Origin: Diphasiastrum complanatum
Lineage: Eukaryota; Streptophyta; Lycopodiopsida; Lycopodiales; Lycopodiaceae
Reading direction: 5' to 3'
DNA: 64,000 nt
Assembly: GCA_029204225.1 (NCBI GenBank)
Contig: CM055098.1
Span: forward strand, 22,259,367 to 22,323,366
The notes under the pieces were generated by a model. The model was not told where the DNA came from, did no database searches, and saw nothing but the letters and a program-made list of their open reading frames with translations. A program made the translations under genes and the position numbers. Shown in pieces: positions 1-11,184 of the stretch (within the stretch, counting starts at the first letter, position 1; every line of letters begins with the position of its first letter).

Positions 1-480
1 TTGATTGTTTATTGGCATGCATGTGTCTTATACTTCCAATAATGATTGTAAATAGCAATGAGAAATGTCTTCTTTTTCAACCTTTCAAAAAAATAGTAAA
101 AATGGGAGGAAGACTTTGATGATTTGTGGGCAAGTGACTTCTTTAAGCTGGATCCAAAAGGTCTATCCAAGTTTGAAATTGATATGATGCTCATAGTACT
201 CCTAGTGAGTTTAGAAAGATTAATTATGGGTTTTGACATTTTGCGAGTAAATCATCTACGAGTTTTGCGAGTTTTCTTCATATTTTGCTTGCAAAATTTC
301 ATAGCACATAGCATGCTAGCAAATGTAGACCTCTCTAAAATCACCTCTTACAAAGATTGGACCACTCTTAGATTACCTCTTACAATGTAGGACTTTTGGG
401 AGGACCAAGTCCGATGCTAGGGCTTGGTGCATTAGCTAGGTCCAATCTCATGGCCAGGTGAAGCCCAAGAGGGCTATGAA
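1..480. other. AT-rich intergenic DNA, nothing recognised
   Basis: No reading frame here has a recognisable domain. Small frames of 70-90 codons on both strands overlap each other and look like chance. Confidence 0.5.
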
Positions 481-940
481 TGCAAGAAACCACAAGAAGG
501 TTCCTTGTGGTTCCGTGCGGTCCAACCATCGCAGGAAATTGCAAGGAGCCTTCTTGCGGTTCCTTGTGGTGGGTGGGACTGCAAGGAGCCTTATTGCGGT
601 CCCTTGCGGTGGGCTGGACCGCAAGGAGCCTCTTTGTGGTCCCTTGTGGTGGGCTGGACCACAAGGAGCCTCCTTGTGATCCCTTGCGGTGGCCCAAGGG
701 ACTGCAAGGACCCTTCTAATAGTCCAGCCCATCGCAAGGAGGCTCCTTGCGGTCCCTTGCGGTCCAGCCCACCGCAAGGGCCACAATAAGGCTCCTCGTG
801 GTCTCTCACGGTTTAGGGTTTAGGGTTTAGGGTACCCAACCCAACAGACCATAAGGAGCCCATTCCAAGTGACCCAAGGAGCCTTTTTGCGGTCCAGAGC
901 CTCCCAAGTGAAAGCAAGGAGCCTCTCCGCGGTCCAAAAA
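481..940. repeat. 40-bp GC-rich minisatellite that reverses orientation
   Basis: A 40-bp unit recurs with its GCAAGGAGCC core at 541, 581, 621 and 661. Near 720 the array switches to the opposite strand orientation (720-790), and looser copies continue to about 940. Each unit is itself partly palindromic (GCAAGGAGCCTCCTTGC). Overlapping frames of 70-110 codons on both strands, rich in Gly, Pro, Cys and Trp, are by-products of the repeat. Confidence 0.85.
811..833. repeat. Short interstitial telomere-like motif
   Basis: Three consecutive plant-type telomere units (TTTAGGG) lie inside the decayed end of the minisatellite. This is far too short to be a telomere. A junction scar, or the telo-box-like motif common in plant DNA, is more likely. 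Confidence 0.7.
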
Positions 941-1828
941 AAATTCAAATATTTACAAAATCCCTTAAAGTTTAAGGAGATTCATGTTGAGCACAATGCT
1001 TTGTGGATCTACTACCTTGATAACACAAATGGCATGTACCAAACCTCTCTAATCAGACTATTCTAAAGTAAGAAGAGACTAAGTAGCTATTACATTCATG
1101 TTGAAGAAAACAAAAGAACACTGCATTAAAATAGAGAACCTAGTCCAATCCTTTTAGGATTTGACACCATTGCATGTGATAGGGCACATGAGATTTCAAA
1201 AGAAAATGGAGAGCTCCATATTCTTCTTTGCCAAGAAGAGGTAGAAACATACAGCATAGATAGATAGCTTGGTATATCCTTCCAAATGATGGAACTACAC
1301 TATTTATAGAAAGATAAAACTTGCTGAATTGAACAATCCTTGAATTATCAATGATTATTAGTAAGCCATATGTTAGCCTATAGGCTTAAAGAGAGGTCCA
1401 CCGTCATTCGTTAAGGTAATGGAACCTTTTGGCCACTATGAAGCTGTACACGGCTTGAATGAATCAATGTTAGATCTAATGCATATGATAGCAATGGCAT
1501 AAACATTTTATAATTGTTTTTTTCTAGAGGAATTTGATTTTTTGTTGGGCATGAGGTGAATTGAGATAATTCAAAAACTCTTGACTATGGCATTGAACTT
1601 GCAATCATTTATGATGACTAGAAATAAAATGACTGGTCATGGGAGTGATACAAAAGCTTTTCAAGATTGTTACAACCTTTTGTTAATATGCCAAAATGTT
1701 TGGTTCTAAGATCAGTGACATTAAGGGTTAAAGACCATTGATTGTGAAATTCTAATTCATAATCAAAAGTAGTTTGGAGGAATCAAGTAAATCTATCCAA
1801 TTCGGGCCCATTAGACTTGAAAATTAAA
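941..1828. other. AT-rich intergenic DNA, nothing recognised
   Basis: No domain, tandem repeat or splice-consistent reading frame was seen. Confidence 0.4.
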
Positions 1829-2312
1829 TTATGTTTGAATTTGAAAAAGGGAGAGAACAAATTTTTGCCAAAGATTCAAGAGAAGGGAGACAACTTTTGG
1901 AAACTTCTTGGCTAGGGCTCTTGGCCACTTCTACACATATAAATAGAACTCATTCATAAGAGTTAGGGACAAAACATTTTGTGATAGAATAGAGTGATCA
2001 ATCAAAGCAATGTGGGCTAAAGGTTGAGAGGAGCTTGCTAGCTTTAGGCAATCATTGGTGCAAAGTCTTTATTCTTCTCTAAAATTTATTGGAGGTCAAC
2101 TTGGACAATAGACCATTGCATGCGCTTCCCCCCCCCCCCTTTTTTTGGTAGTGCTTCATCTAATTCAAGGTCATTACAATTTCATGGCCAGTTGGTGGGT
2201 GAATTTTTGCTCCTTTTATTGTACTTTCACATCAATTTCTATTTGTACTATGGAGAACCAATCAAGTAAGCTTACACTTCTCGTCGTAGGGACTTGACAT
2301 TGATATCAAAGC
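1829..2312 (+). mobile_element. Degraded LTR-like segment with primer-site-like end
   Basis: A TATA-like ACATATAAATAG (about 1936) is followed by a leader. The segment ends ...TTGACA, then TTGATATCAAAGC (2300-2312), a diverged form of the copia primer-binding site TTGGTATCAGAGC. A poly-C run of about 12 lies at 2128. The start is a guess at TGTTTGAA (1829). No second LTR or coding domain was found, so this is a weak call. Confidence 0.3.
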
Positions 2313-4520
2313 TTACAATCCTGCCATCTTAACACTGCTACTCATCAACTGATTGTTATCAAGCATATTCTTTCTTTCTATTCTGTTTTTCTTATATCAA
2401 CCTTGATGAGCACAAGTATATTCCATAATCTAATTAGTAGGAAGTTTCAATTATTTTATTGGGGATCCCAAGAAGAGTTGCCTCTCTTGGAACATCTACA
2501 TATATGTTGTCAAGAATGGATGTGTTGATATATTCTTTATTTTATTAAGATTTGAATCATTGATATTTACAAGTTCTCTCTTAGATTGGTGGACCAACGA
2601 CAGAACGATATTTACCTTGTTTCTTTACACGATTCATCTATTTGATGGTCTTAAGCCTCAACCTACTTTTCCTAATCTTCTTTAATGTGGCAATATGTTC
2701 TCTCTCAAGAATCGGTACATATTTAAAATGCGGATAAGATCAGAATTTCCTTTGGAAACAAGAGGATAAAATTTTGTATTTAAAAATTGTGGTGTTTTAG
2801 GTTTATTACCCTTCATTCAATATTCTTCACCCACTTCAACTCTAGATTAGGTTTTCCTAGGACATCATCACTCTTCCTCATTTCCAAACATCCAATTCAA
2901 ACACTAGCAAATTATACTCTCCATAGCACTAGCCCAAGATTTAGGTGCTTACTAGCAGTTTTTGTAGAACCAAATGAAGGCCCTTTGCAATTCTATACCA
3001 TTTTCTTTGGCCTTTGTTTAGAGAAGATTTCTACCATTCTCATATGGGTAGCAATGTAATTACAACTTTATACAACTGGAAATGGGAGCGACTTTGATAA
3101 CTCTTGGGTTTGGTCTCTCTTGTTGTAGTAGTATTTACTCGATTTCCTACTCTAAATCAAGTCTATAATCATTTGTTGCTCCTTGCCACTCATCTGTAAG
3201 CAGTCATATCTTAACATTAGCTTATGTTCTTGATATTCATATGAAGCATATATGCTTCTTCATATTTTGTTTCAATGTGGACAACTTGACATACTGGATA
3301 GCTCTTTCTCTTTCTTTTGTTTTCTTCCCCCAATGCTCTCAATCAGATATACAAATTTTGGAGAGAGACCAAAGTTAGTCATCTGTAATGGTTGTGGCAT
3401 GTTCTGAAGGCATCTATTTTATGGATAATCTAGTTAATGCATAGCCATATGATTTCTTTTACATTTCCTATATTCTTACTTCTGTTGCATGCCACTATGT
3501 AAATATTTTGTTGACAACATGTAACTAGTAGTTGCTCTTTGATGATGTTTTAAGGAATGTAGACTCATACTAATATTAGCTAGTATTATCTTATTTTTTA
3601 AAGTACCTAGACCAACCCGCTGTAATAATTCCATAAACACCTAGAGAAGAAATAGCATAATTTCTGGATAATTGCCAATCTAGCTAAGTCTTACTAACAA
3701 TACATTGATTGGGGGCCACATGATGGTCAACTCTTATTTTGGAGATATGAGTACTTGTTCCTTTTTGTATGTCGTACGTTTGTGAATATCAAAGAGTTGA
3801 CTAGTTTACCAATTTAGAAGGAAAAAGTCAGTGTGAGAGGTACTTCAAAGGCTAATCTAAAAACCATCTGAGATTGAGAATTAATGGTAAAGGTCAAATG
3901 CAAAAGACCCTCCAATCCATAGTCTAAGAACTTCAATGTTTCCAACACATGCAATCAACCTTTTGTTTACAAAATCTCAAAAATTAAAATAAGTACGACT
4001 TTGACTAGAATCAAGCTCCAAATCCAGATTTATAGGTGAGGAAAGGATGTGTCAACCAATGGGCACTTTATGGTTGACTATAAAAACTTCAAATTTTGGA
4101 CTCAAAACTCTTTCATTCAGGCCTTACCTTGGGGCTTTATGTGAAATGGCATTGAAATTAATATGATATTGGCAAACAAAAAATTGAGGCATATGTACAG
4201 GATCAAGAAAACTTCCGAGGAATTTGACCAACCCCTCTCTCTTTCTCTCTCTCAATCTAAGGAACTAGTGTTGGAAAGGGAATAAAAAAATGTTCTCTAT
4301 TTAAATTTCTTGTTTGGGAGAGTGTAGCACACATGCGAGGTCCACACACCATGGCCCATATAAAAAAAGAGTTGACTAAAGCTTTACCTACCTGCCCCCA
4401 CTTTCTTGACTTATTTTGGGCAAATCTTCCCTATTCTTGACTTTGCATGGGGCCCTTTTGAGAGTTCTTTCTCTCTCTATCTCTCACAAAGGATTACAAG
4501 GAGAGATAAAAATATTCATA
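2313..4520. other. AT-rich intergenic DNA upstream of the transporter gene
   Basis: No recognisable coding or repeat structure was seen apart from short CT runs near 4235. The last few hundred bases presumably hold promoter sequence for the gene at 4891. Confidence 0.4.
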
Positions 4521-4552
4521 AAGATAGAGATAGAGATAGAGAGAGAGAGAGC

Positions 4553-4560
4553 TATATAAA
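4553..4560 (+). promoter_or_regulatory. Candidate TATA box of the transporter gene
   Basis: TATATAAA lies 331 nt upstream of the preferred ATG, between two GA tracts. If used, transcription would start near 4585, giving a leader of about 300 nt that contains the 4638-4675 GA tract. This is inferred from sequence alone. Confidence 0.45.
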
Positions 4561-4635
4561 AAGCAAAAGATACTCTAAACCCTGTAAGAGAGGGACACAC
4601 AACCCCAAAAAAGAAGAAGAAGCTAAATGATACCC

Positions 4636-4637
<2 letters not shown>

Positions 4638-4675
<38 letters not shown>
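4638..4675 (+). repeat. (GA)n microsatellite in the 5' leader
   Basis: About 19 GA units, followed by a G run at 4682-4690. The tract lies about 215 nt before the transporter start codon. GA tracts are known binding sites for plant BPC/GAGA-binding factors; a role here is inference. Confidence 0.9.
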
Positions 4676-4678
<3 letters not shown>

Positions 4679-4890
4679 GGCGGGGGGGGGAAAAGAAAGC
4701 GGAATAAGTAGTGGAAAGGTTTGAAGATAGAAGGGGCAGTGTATCTCATCACATGCATTGCCTGCTACCTGCTTGTCTTCAGCAGTGAACAACATATTTT
4801 GTTTTTCCGAAGCAGCAGCAATTTTTGCACAAGGATCGCATCAGCTTAGCCAAAACTCTTGTTCTTCCATTTGGGATTTTGGGCAGAGAG

Positions 4891-5964
4891 ATGGGGAAAG
4901 GGTTGGGCGGTGCATCCGCAGGAGCCAACCTCTACAGAAAGATCATTCTTAGCTACACATATGTGGCGATATGGATCTTCCTCAGCTTCACGGTCATCAT
5001 CTTCAACAAATACATTCTTGACAAAGGCATGTATAACTGGCCTTTCCCTATCAGCCTTACTATGATCCACATGGGCTTCTGTTCCACCCTCGCTTTTCTG
5101 CTGGTGAGAGTTTTCAAGCTGGTGGAGCCGATCGGGATGACCAGAGAACTCTATTCATCGTCCATTGTCCCTATTGGAGCTCTATATTCTGTTAGCCTGT
5201 GGCTATCTAATTCCGCCTACATCTATCTGTCTGTTTCTTTCATCCAGATGCTGAAGGCCCTCATGCCGGTGGCAGTGTACTCCATCGGAGTAATATTCAA
5301 AAAGGAAACGTTCAGGTCACAGACAATGGCGAACATGATCGGCATATCTTTTGGTGTGGCGATAGCAGCCTACGGCGAGGCAAAGTTCAACGCATGGGGG
5401 GTTTTTCTGCAGTTAGGAGCAGTGGCGTTCGAAGCCACACGCCTTGTGCTCATTCAGATCTTGCTAACATCCAAGGGAATCACTCTCAATCCGATCACTT
5501 CTCTCTACTACGTTGCCCCCTGCTGTTTTGCTTTTCTCTGCATCCCCTGGATTTTTGTCGAGTATCCAACCCTAAGACAGCAATCCTCTTTCAAATTTGA
5601 TTTTGTATTGTTTGGAACAAACTCAACCTGTGCTTTTGCATTAAATCTGGCAGTCTTTCTGCTCATAGGAAAGACTTCGGCACTCACCATGAATGTGGCA
5701 GGAGTGGTGAAGGATTGGCTGCTTATTGCCTTCTCATGGTCTGTGATAATGGACAGGGTAACTGCCATAAATCTATTAGGTTATGGGCTGGCTTTCTTGG
5801 GTGTCTGCTACTACAATCATGCAAAACTGCAGGCTCTTAAGGCCAAGGAATCTCTCAAAAAGATCCAGCCTTCCGATGAAGAGGCTGGCTTACTTGCTGA
5901 GCAGAAATCAGATAGAGCTGATGAGAATGGTCAGCTTGGAAGGAAAATTGATGCGCAATTGTAA
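4891..5964 (+). CDS. TPT-family sugar-phosphate/phosphate translocator (drug/metabolite transporter superfamily)
   Basis: A 357-residue multi-pass membrane protein of the triose-phosphate-translocator / nucleotide-sugar transporter family. It closely resembles the plant 'probable sugar phosphate/phosphate translocator' subgroup (the Arabidopsis At5g25400/At2g25520/At4g32390 type). Those proteins are thought to act as antiporters in endomembranes; the substrate cannot be told from sequence. About ten hydrophobic segments run from residue 18 to 306. Recognisable signatures are [11 protein letters not shown] (51-61), [17 protein letters not shown] (114-130), [16 protein letters not shown] (197-212) and [11 protein letters not shown] (266-276). 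The hydrophilic C-terminus after 310 should face the cytosol. I chose the ATG at 4891 (MGKG) because relatives start this way; an in-frame ATG at 4825 would add 22 unlikely residues. There is no intron, as I recall for several relatives. No frameshift or missing segment was seen, so it should be functional. Confidence 0.93.
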   Translation: MGKGLGGASAGANLYRKIILSYTYVAIWIFLSFTVIIFNKYILDKGMYNWPFPISLTMIHMGFCSTLAFLLVRVFKLVEPIGMTRELYSSSIVPIGALYSVSLWLSNSAYIYLSVSFIQMLKALMPVAVYSIGVIFKKETFRSQTMANMIGISFGVAIAAYGEAKFNAWGVFLQLGAVAFEATRLVLIQILLTSKGITLNPITSLYYVAPCCFAFLCIPWIFVEYPTLRQQSSFKFDFVLFGTNSTCAFALNLAVFLLIGKTSALTMNVAGVVKDWLLIAFSWSVIMDRVTAINLLGYGLAFLGVCYYNHAKLQALKAKESLKKIQPSDEEAGLLAEQKSDRADENGQLGRKIDAQL

Positions 5965-6240
5965 GGTGTTTTCCTACCAAAGAAGGATATTTAATTCTGT
6001 CTAGTCCCTCGTTTTACTAGTTTTCTTCATCTGCTGCTCATGTTCAACACAGCTCCTCAGGTCGTTAGTTTTACAATTTTTGACTTTGATCATGGTGCTT
6101 TTTCAAAGCTTTTTAGCGTTAGTCATTTAAATACCTTTTCCCACGAAGGGAAGAAAAAAAATTGAAGTTGACTTTGGATGGTGTTAGGAATTGCTAGCCT
6201 AATTCTTATGCGATTGTTATATCCTCTCAAAACTTCTGTC
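5965..6240 (+). other. Probable 3' UTR and flank of the transporter gene
   Basis: AT-rich DNA after the stop codon with no clear poly(A) signal. It leads directly into a tandem triplication. Confidence 0.4.
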
Positions 6241-6241
6241 T

Positions 6242-6900
6242 AGATAAGCTAGGTATGAACGACACGACGTTATTGGATTATTAAATCATCAAAAAGGTTT
6301 AAATTGATCTGTATTTGAAATTGGTGCATCTGATCAGTTCTTAGACTTGCAATTTAAAATTATCCTCATAAAATTTCAAATTTTACCTGCTTCGTCACAT
6401 TTCTTTTATATTTCCCGAACTTTAGAAAGGCAATTGAAGCTGATGAATAGGTTTTGTACTAGATAAGCTAGGTATGAACGACAAGACGTTATTGGATTAT
6501 TAGATCATCAAAAAGGTTTCAATTGATCTGTATTTGAAATTGGTGCATCTGATCAGTTCTTAGACTTGCAATTTAAAATTATCCTCATAAAATTTCAAAT
6601 TTTACCTGCTTCGTCACATTTCTTTTATATTTCCCGAACTTTAGAAGGCGATTGAAGCTGATGAATAGGTTTTGTACTAGATAAGCTAGGTATGAACGAC
6701 AAGACGTTATTGGATTATTAAATCATCAAACAGGTTTCAATTGATCTGTATTTGAAATTGTTGCATCTGATCAGTTCTTAGACTTGCACTTTAAAATTAT
6801 CCTCATAAAATTTCAAATTTTACCTGCTTCGTCACATTTCTTTTATATTTCCCAAACTTTAGAAGGCAATTGAAGCTGATGAATAGGTTTTGTACTTCTC
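6242..6900. repeat. Three tandem copies of a 218-bp unit
   Basis: The unit beginning AGATAAGCTAGGTATGAACG starts at 6242, 6461 and 6679, giving periods of 219 and 218 bp. Copies differ at only a few positions, so the triplication is fairly recent. No coding content. Confidence 0.92.
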
Positions 6901-8495
6901 AAGAAGGTGAGAGCTGAGTTTAGCACCAATTATCACCGTGGAGAGTAATTTTCTAGTCTATTAATGAGTCTGGTTAGTGCTGATTCTTTAACTTCTATAT
7001 GCACGTCTCTAGAAATGTTCTTTTTATTTTCATCCTTTGTCCCACTTGTCACCAACTTCTGGGAGATGTCTCGATCATTAAGAAAATTCTTACCACCTTT
7101 CACTTTTTGGTAATTGATGTTTACTGTGAAATGCTTTTCATTGATTATGACCATTTTTCAGTATATATTATCAGATTGAGGTACCTTTAGAAGATATCAT
7201 TGAAGTGCCATTGAACCATATAATACTAAGCCAAGTTCTAAGGGCTGGAAGTGGTTTCCTTCTCGAATGAGTAAGTTTGGAATCTAGTATATGGCAATGG
7301 ATCCCTTGATTTATCCACCTCTAACTATGGTCTTTCAATTTCACGCTTCAATGGGATTTGTGCATACAAAACAGAATGAATGAGATTTTAGATGCTTGCA
7401 CGTTGCCAAAGTGGCTTGGGTGTGAGCTAGGAAATGCATCAAATGAGATACTTTAGATGCAGACTAAGAGTCTCTATGTGCTTGTTTGATAGTTTGGACT
7501 AGTTGTTTAGGCTAATAAAGAATGAAGCATCGATGAATGTATGCACACATGCATGGTGTTATTATTGAAGTGCATGTGAAGGTAGGGACTGCGAGTATTC
7601 CAACTTGACAGATTTGAGCAACAAGTATTAATGAGTAATGGCACACAATGCAACAGGTGTTGTGCATATGTAAATAGGTTTTGCTATTGGTCATAAGGCT
7701 GGTGAGACTACTTTATGGTGAAGTCTTCATTGAGGCAAGAACTTAATCTATTCATATGAGGTACTAAGTCATTTGAAAAGTATTATGACGACAAGTATTA
7801 CTAAGCTATAGTAAGCAAGTTACTTGGGCTAACAAGTAGTGTCAAGTAATGTTGTGACAAACGATGCCTCCAATGTTGCAACTAAAAAAGGTACTCTAAA
7901 CAAGGTAGAATCAACAAAAAATAGCTCTACTTATAACTAGATTTTAAAAAAATCCCACTCTAAACATAATGAGGTGCTTTTCAAAAGAGCCACTAGCTCC
8001 TTGACAATTATAGTACCAAAGAAATTATGTTGCAAGACTTTTTGAGATCAAGAGAATGGGAATGATTTTACCAACAATAGAATGGTATTGGTTCATTACA
8101 ATGAAGAGATTTGATTTGTTCACATCAACAAAGTCTACCTCAATATGGCTAATGCTATATGAACTCACACTGAGAACATGAAACCAAGCTTCCCTACCTT
8201 CTTAAGTCTACTATGACTTCTAAAGAGTAATGTTTTTGCTACCTCTGCAATATTCCTAAGTGCTTTTCATAAGTTTGAGGTCCAACCAAAAGCACTTCAA
8301 AAGTAACTTGATTACAATAAATAGAAACGTACAAATGTCTTCTTTTAACCAAGAGAACCCAGCTCACCGACACTTCAAATGCTTTCTCCTCTTCATCATT
8401 GCCTAAATATATGAGTAATGAAAACTATTAAGTTGCAAGCATGAACACGTTAGCCAACAAGTCTCATACTACTCGATTGTGACCTCATCCATACG
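6901..8495. other. Intergenic DNA, nothing recognised
   Basis: AT-rich, with short frames only and none resembling a known domain. Confidence 0.4.
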
Positions 8496-8496
8496 T

Positions 8497-8530
<34 letters not shown>

Positions 8531-8531
8531 T
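8496..8531. repeat. Imperfect (GA)n microsatellite
   Basis: About 17 GA units with one GATA interruption. No gene was found downstream. Confidence 0.85.
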
Positions 8532-9129
8532 GAAATTGGTTTTTCAGTGAGGTGTCTATTTGTTACCATCCCCTAAGTCCTAAGCTTCAACTTGGTTAAC
8601 AAAATGACTATTTGGGCCAAATATTATAGCTTAAGACTAAGACCTTAATAAATTGCCCATACCAACGAAATGGGCTTACGTGTGTAGAATATTGGAGGCT
8701 ACTTATTTTTCTATCACTACGACATGTAATTATAAGAAATTCATCACTCAATCCTCCAACTCTCTTGGCCATTTTTACTATATTTTAGAAGCATGGTTCA
8801 AGTCTTTAAGAGTATTTTGGATATTTTCAAAACTATGCAACAATGATGGCATGACACAAATAACAAAGAAACTACGAATGTAGTGGAGAATTTGAAGAAT
8901 ACTAAGTTCATAAGTTTGTAACGACCATTTGTAATAATCCAAATATATTTGTATGAACTAGGTCACACTTTTTCATATGAACTTCCATGTCCAGTTGTGA
9001 ACTATCATCAAATTGGAATTGGTATATGTAAGAATATCGTATATGTGACACCAAAGTTTGAGACATCAACACTAGAAGCTCCCTAATTGTGTCATGACTT
9101 TTCATACGATCTTGTCAAATTCAAAGGAT

Positions 9130-10285
9130 TCATAATTGATGAAACAAAAGAAAAGTTTATTATAGTACAAAATCCACATAAGAAAGATCTATATTTGCCC
9201 ATGATCAGAAAAGAACAAGTTTCTTATTTCCAAAAAAAAAATGTACGTCGTCATAGAAAACACTAAATTGTTCATTGAAGTAGATTTTAGAGATCATCAT
9301 TTCATTTACTGTTTGCAATGGTATAATGCAAGTGAAAAAATGTAGATGTAGATGATGTGTGCAATAGATTGATGCAAATGATGTCTACAACCTATTAAGA
9401 TGGCATAAATTGTAACATGCATATGAGAATTGCCAAAAAGAGATGGAAAGCTAGTTGGCATGATAGAGGTTTGAATCTATAAATGGGAAAGCTAGTTGGT
9501 TAGAAGAAGACTATCTACAATTCAATGATAGTGCATAATTGACTATGTTGACATGTTGATACATTGGTCCACTTCTTCTATAGATGAGTGGGTGTACAAG
9601 AAGAGGCATTCATTGCACAACTAGCCTAGTTGAACATGCTTATAGTAACTAAAAGAGGTTGGATATTTTAAGGTGACACTTCAAACATATGTGACGTGGA
9701 AAACACTATAAAGAAAAAAAGGAGAACATTTTTCTCACGAAATTGCATTCGTAATGGCTTGAGTTGCAAGATATAATGAACCACAAGATCTATTTTATTT
9801 TATTTTGGTACATAATCCGTATAAAAAAGACCTTTGCACAACTATAATAATGTTCTTCCTATTTCATTATATGTACAACATCAAAGAAAACATTAAAATG
9901 TGCATAGAAGTTGGTTTTTCAGATGCTCATGCAATATTTGTTCACAATGGTATAATGTAAGGAAAAAAAAATCAAAATGTAGAAGAGTGTGCAATACATT
10001 GATGTAGCAAATGATATATAAAACCGAGTATTAAAGTGGTAGAATGTTGAATAGCATATGAGAGTTGTCGTAAAGAGATGAAAAGATGTTGGCATGATGG
10101 AGAAATCCAATTCATTAGAAAATATTTTATCTAATATTTTTACAATTGTGAATGATTGACTATGTCATGTTCTAATACATTGGTCCACTTCTTCTAGACA
10201 CGATGGTCATGTAAAAAGAGCCATTGATCATACAACCAATGTAGTTGAACCTTTTTGTAGCAACCAAGAGATGGTGGATTGCATT
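9130..10285. repeat. Diverged ~600-bp tandem duplication
   Basis: Segments at about 9130-9670 and 9735-10285 align over most of their length. Shared landmarks are a 'cacaatggtataatg' type block (about 9316 and 9946), a 'gagatg..aagatgttggcatgat' type block, and ACATTGGTCCACTTCTTCTA near 9560 and 10177. A third, more decayed copy lies near 13860-14030. I saw no coding domain. This may be a non-autonomous element family. Confidence 0.6.
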
Positions 10286-10342
10286 TTCTTTTCTAATTTA
10301 ACACTTTTAAGCAACTGCTATAGGTGACATGGCAAATGATGT

Positions 10343-10620
10343 TTGAATAAGAAGAAAAAACTGTGTCAAAATCTTTTGAAATGGGTCAAAATCCTAAAAG
10401 GAACCACTTTTCAGTTTTTGAAAATTTGCCCAAAAACATATTTTATTCACGAAAAATTTCCAAAAATCACAAAAAAAATCCATTTTGACCAAAAAAATCA
10501 ATACACCATGTCCAAAAAATTAAAATTTTCTTAAAAACTAAAAATTTGAAAATGTTTACGTGAACAAAATACACAAATATTTATGGTTTCTTAATAGTCT
10601 AAATTGACTTTTATATCATA
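10343..10620. other. AT-rich intergenic DNA
   Basis: Low-complexity A/T-rich sequence, nothing recognised. Confidence 0.4.
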
Positions 10621-10835
10621 AGTGCTCACTAGACTTATGCTCAGCATAAGTGCTCACTAGACCTATGCTCAACATAAGTCCTCCCTCGACCTTGCTCAGC
10701 ATAAGTCCTCCCTCAACCTTGCTTAGCATAAGTGCTCACTGGATCTATGCTCAGCATAAGTCCTCCTCTCTAGACCTATGCTAAGCATAGGTCCCCTCAA
10801 TCTATGTTGAGCATAGGTCCTCGACTATGCTTAGC
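10621..10835. repeat. Minisatellite of ~30-bp units, each holding a 19-bp palindrome
   Basis: Seven units carry the near-palindrome ACYTATGCTNAGCATARGT, for example at 10633-10651, 10661-10679, 10743-10761 and 10774-10792. They are joined by CCTCCCTCGACC or GTGCTCACTAG type linkers. The palindrome is conserved better than the linkers. Confidence 0.85.
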
Positions 10836-10941
10836 TTTTTGATTTTTCAAATTTTTTTTTACGATTTTTTTTCATTTTTTGACCTTTTTTTAAATTTTTT
10901 TTAATAATAATACTTTATTTTATTTTAATAAAATTGTTGTC

Positions 10942-11177
10942 GTCGACAAAGCGTAGCTATATTCAACATTTTTGTGCTTAGCACGAAAATGTTGAACGTA
11001 GGAACGCTTTGTGGACAACGAAAGCCCATTCTCAGACCTATGATGAGCATAGGTCCTCTCTTTGGACCTTCGTTGCTCTTGTTAACAAAGTTGTTGACAA
11101 ACGTTCCTATGTTCAACATTTCCGTGCTAAGCATAGCTTTAGCACAGAAATGTTGAACATAGCTAAGTTTTGTCGAC
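10942..11177. repeat. Nested fold-back (inverted repeat with hairpin arms)
   Basis: The left arm (10942-11019) and right arm (11091-11177) are inverted copies of each other, starting GTCGACAAA and ending TTTGTCGAC. Each arm is also a hairpin: CAACATTTTTGTGC pairs with GCACGAAAATGTTG in the left arm, and the right arm has the matching structure. The ~70-nt spacer holds a further small palindrome (11035-11055) of the same CATAGGTC type as the neighbouring minisatellite. Confidence 0.85.
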
Positions 11178-11184
11178 AAAAGCC

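Noticed and set aside
380-809. Several overlapping 70-110 codon frames on both strands
   Set aside because: They are translations of a 40-bp minisatellite, with similar repetitive peptides in every frame.
10621-10835. Repeats with spacers resembling a CRISPR array
   Set aside because: Units are degenerate, linkers are related to each other rather than unique, and the DNA is plant nuclear.
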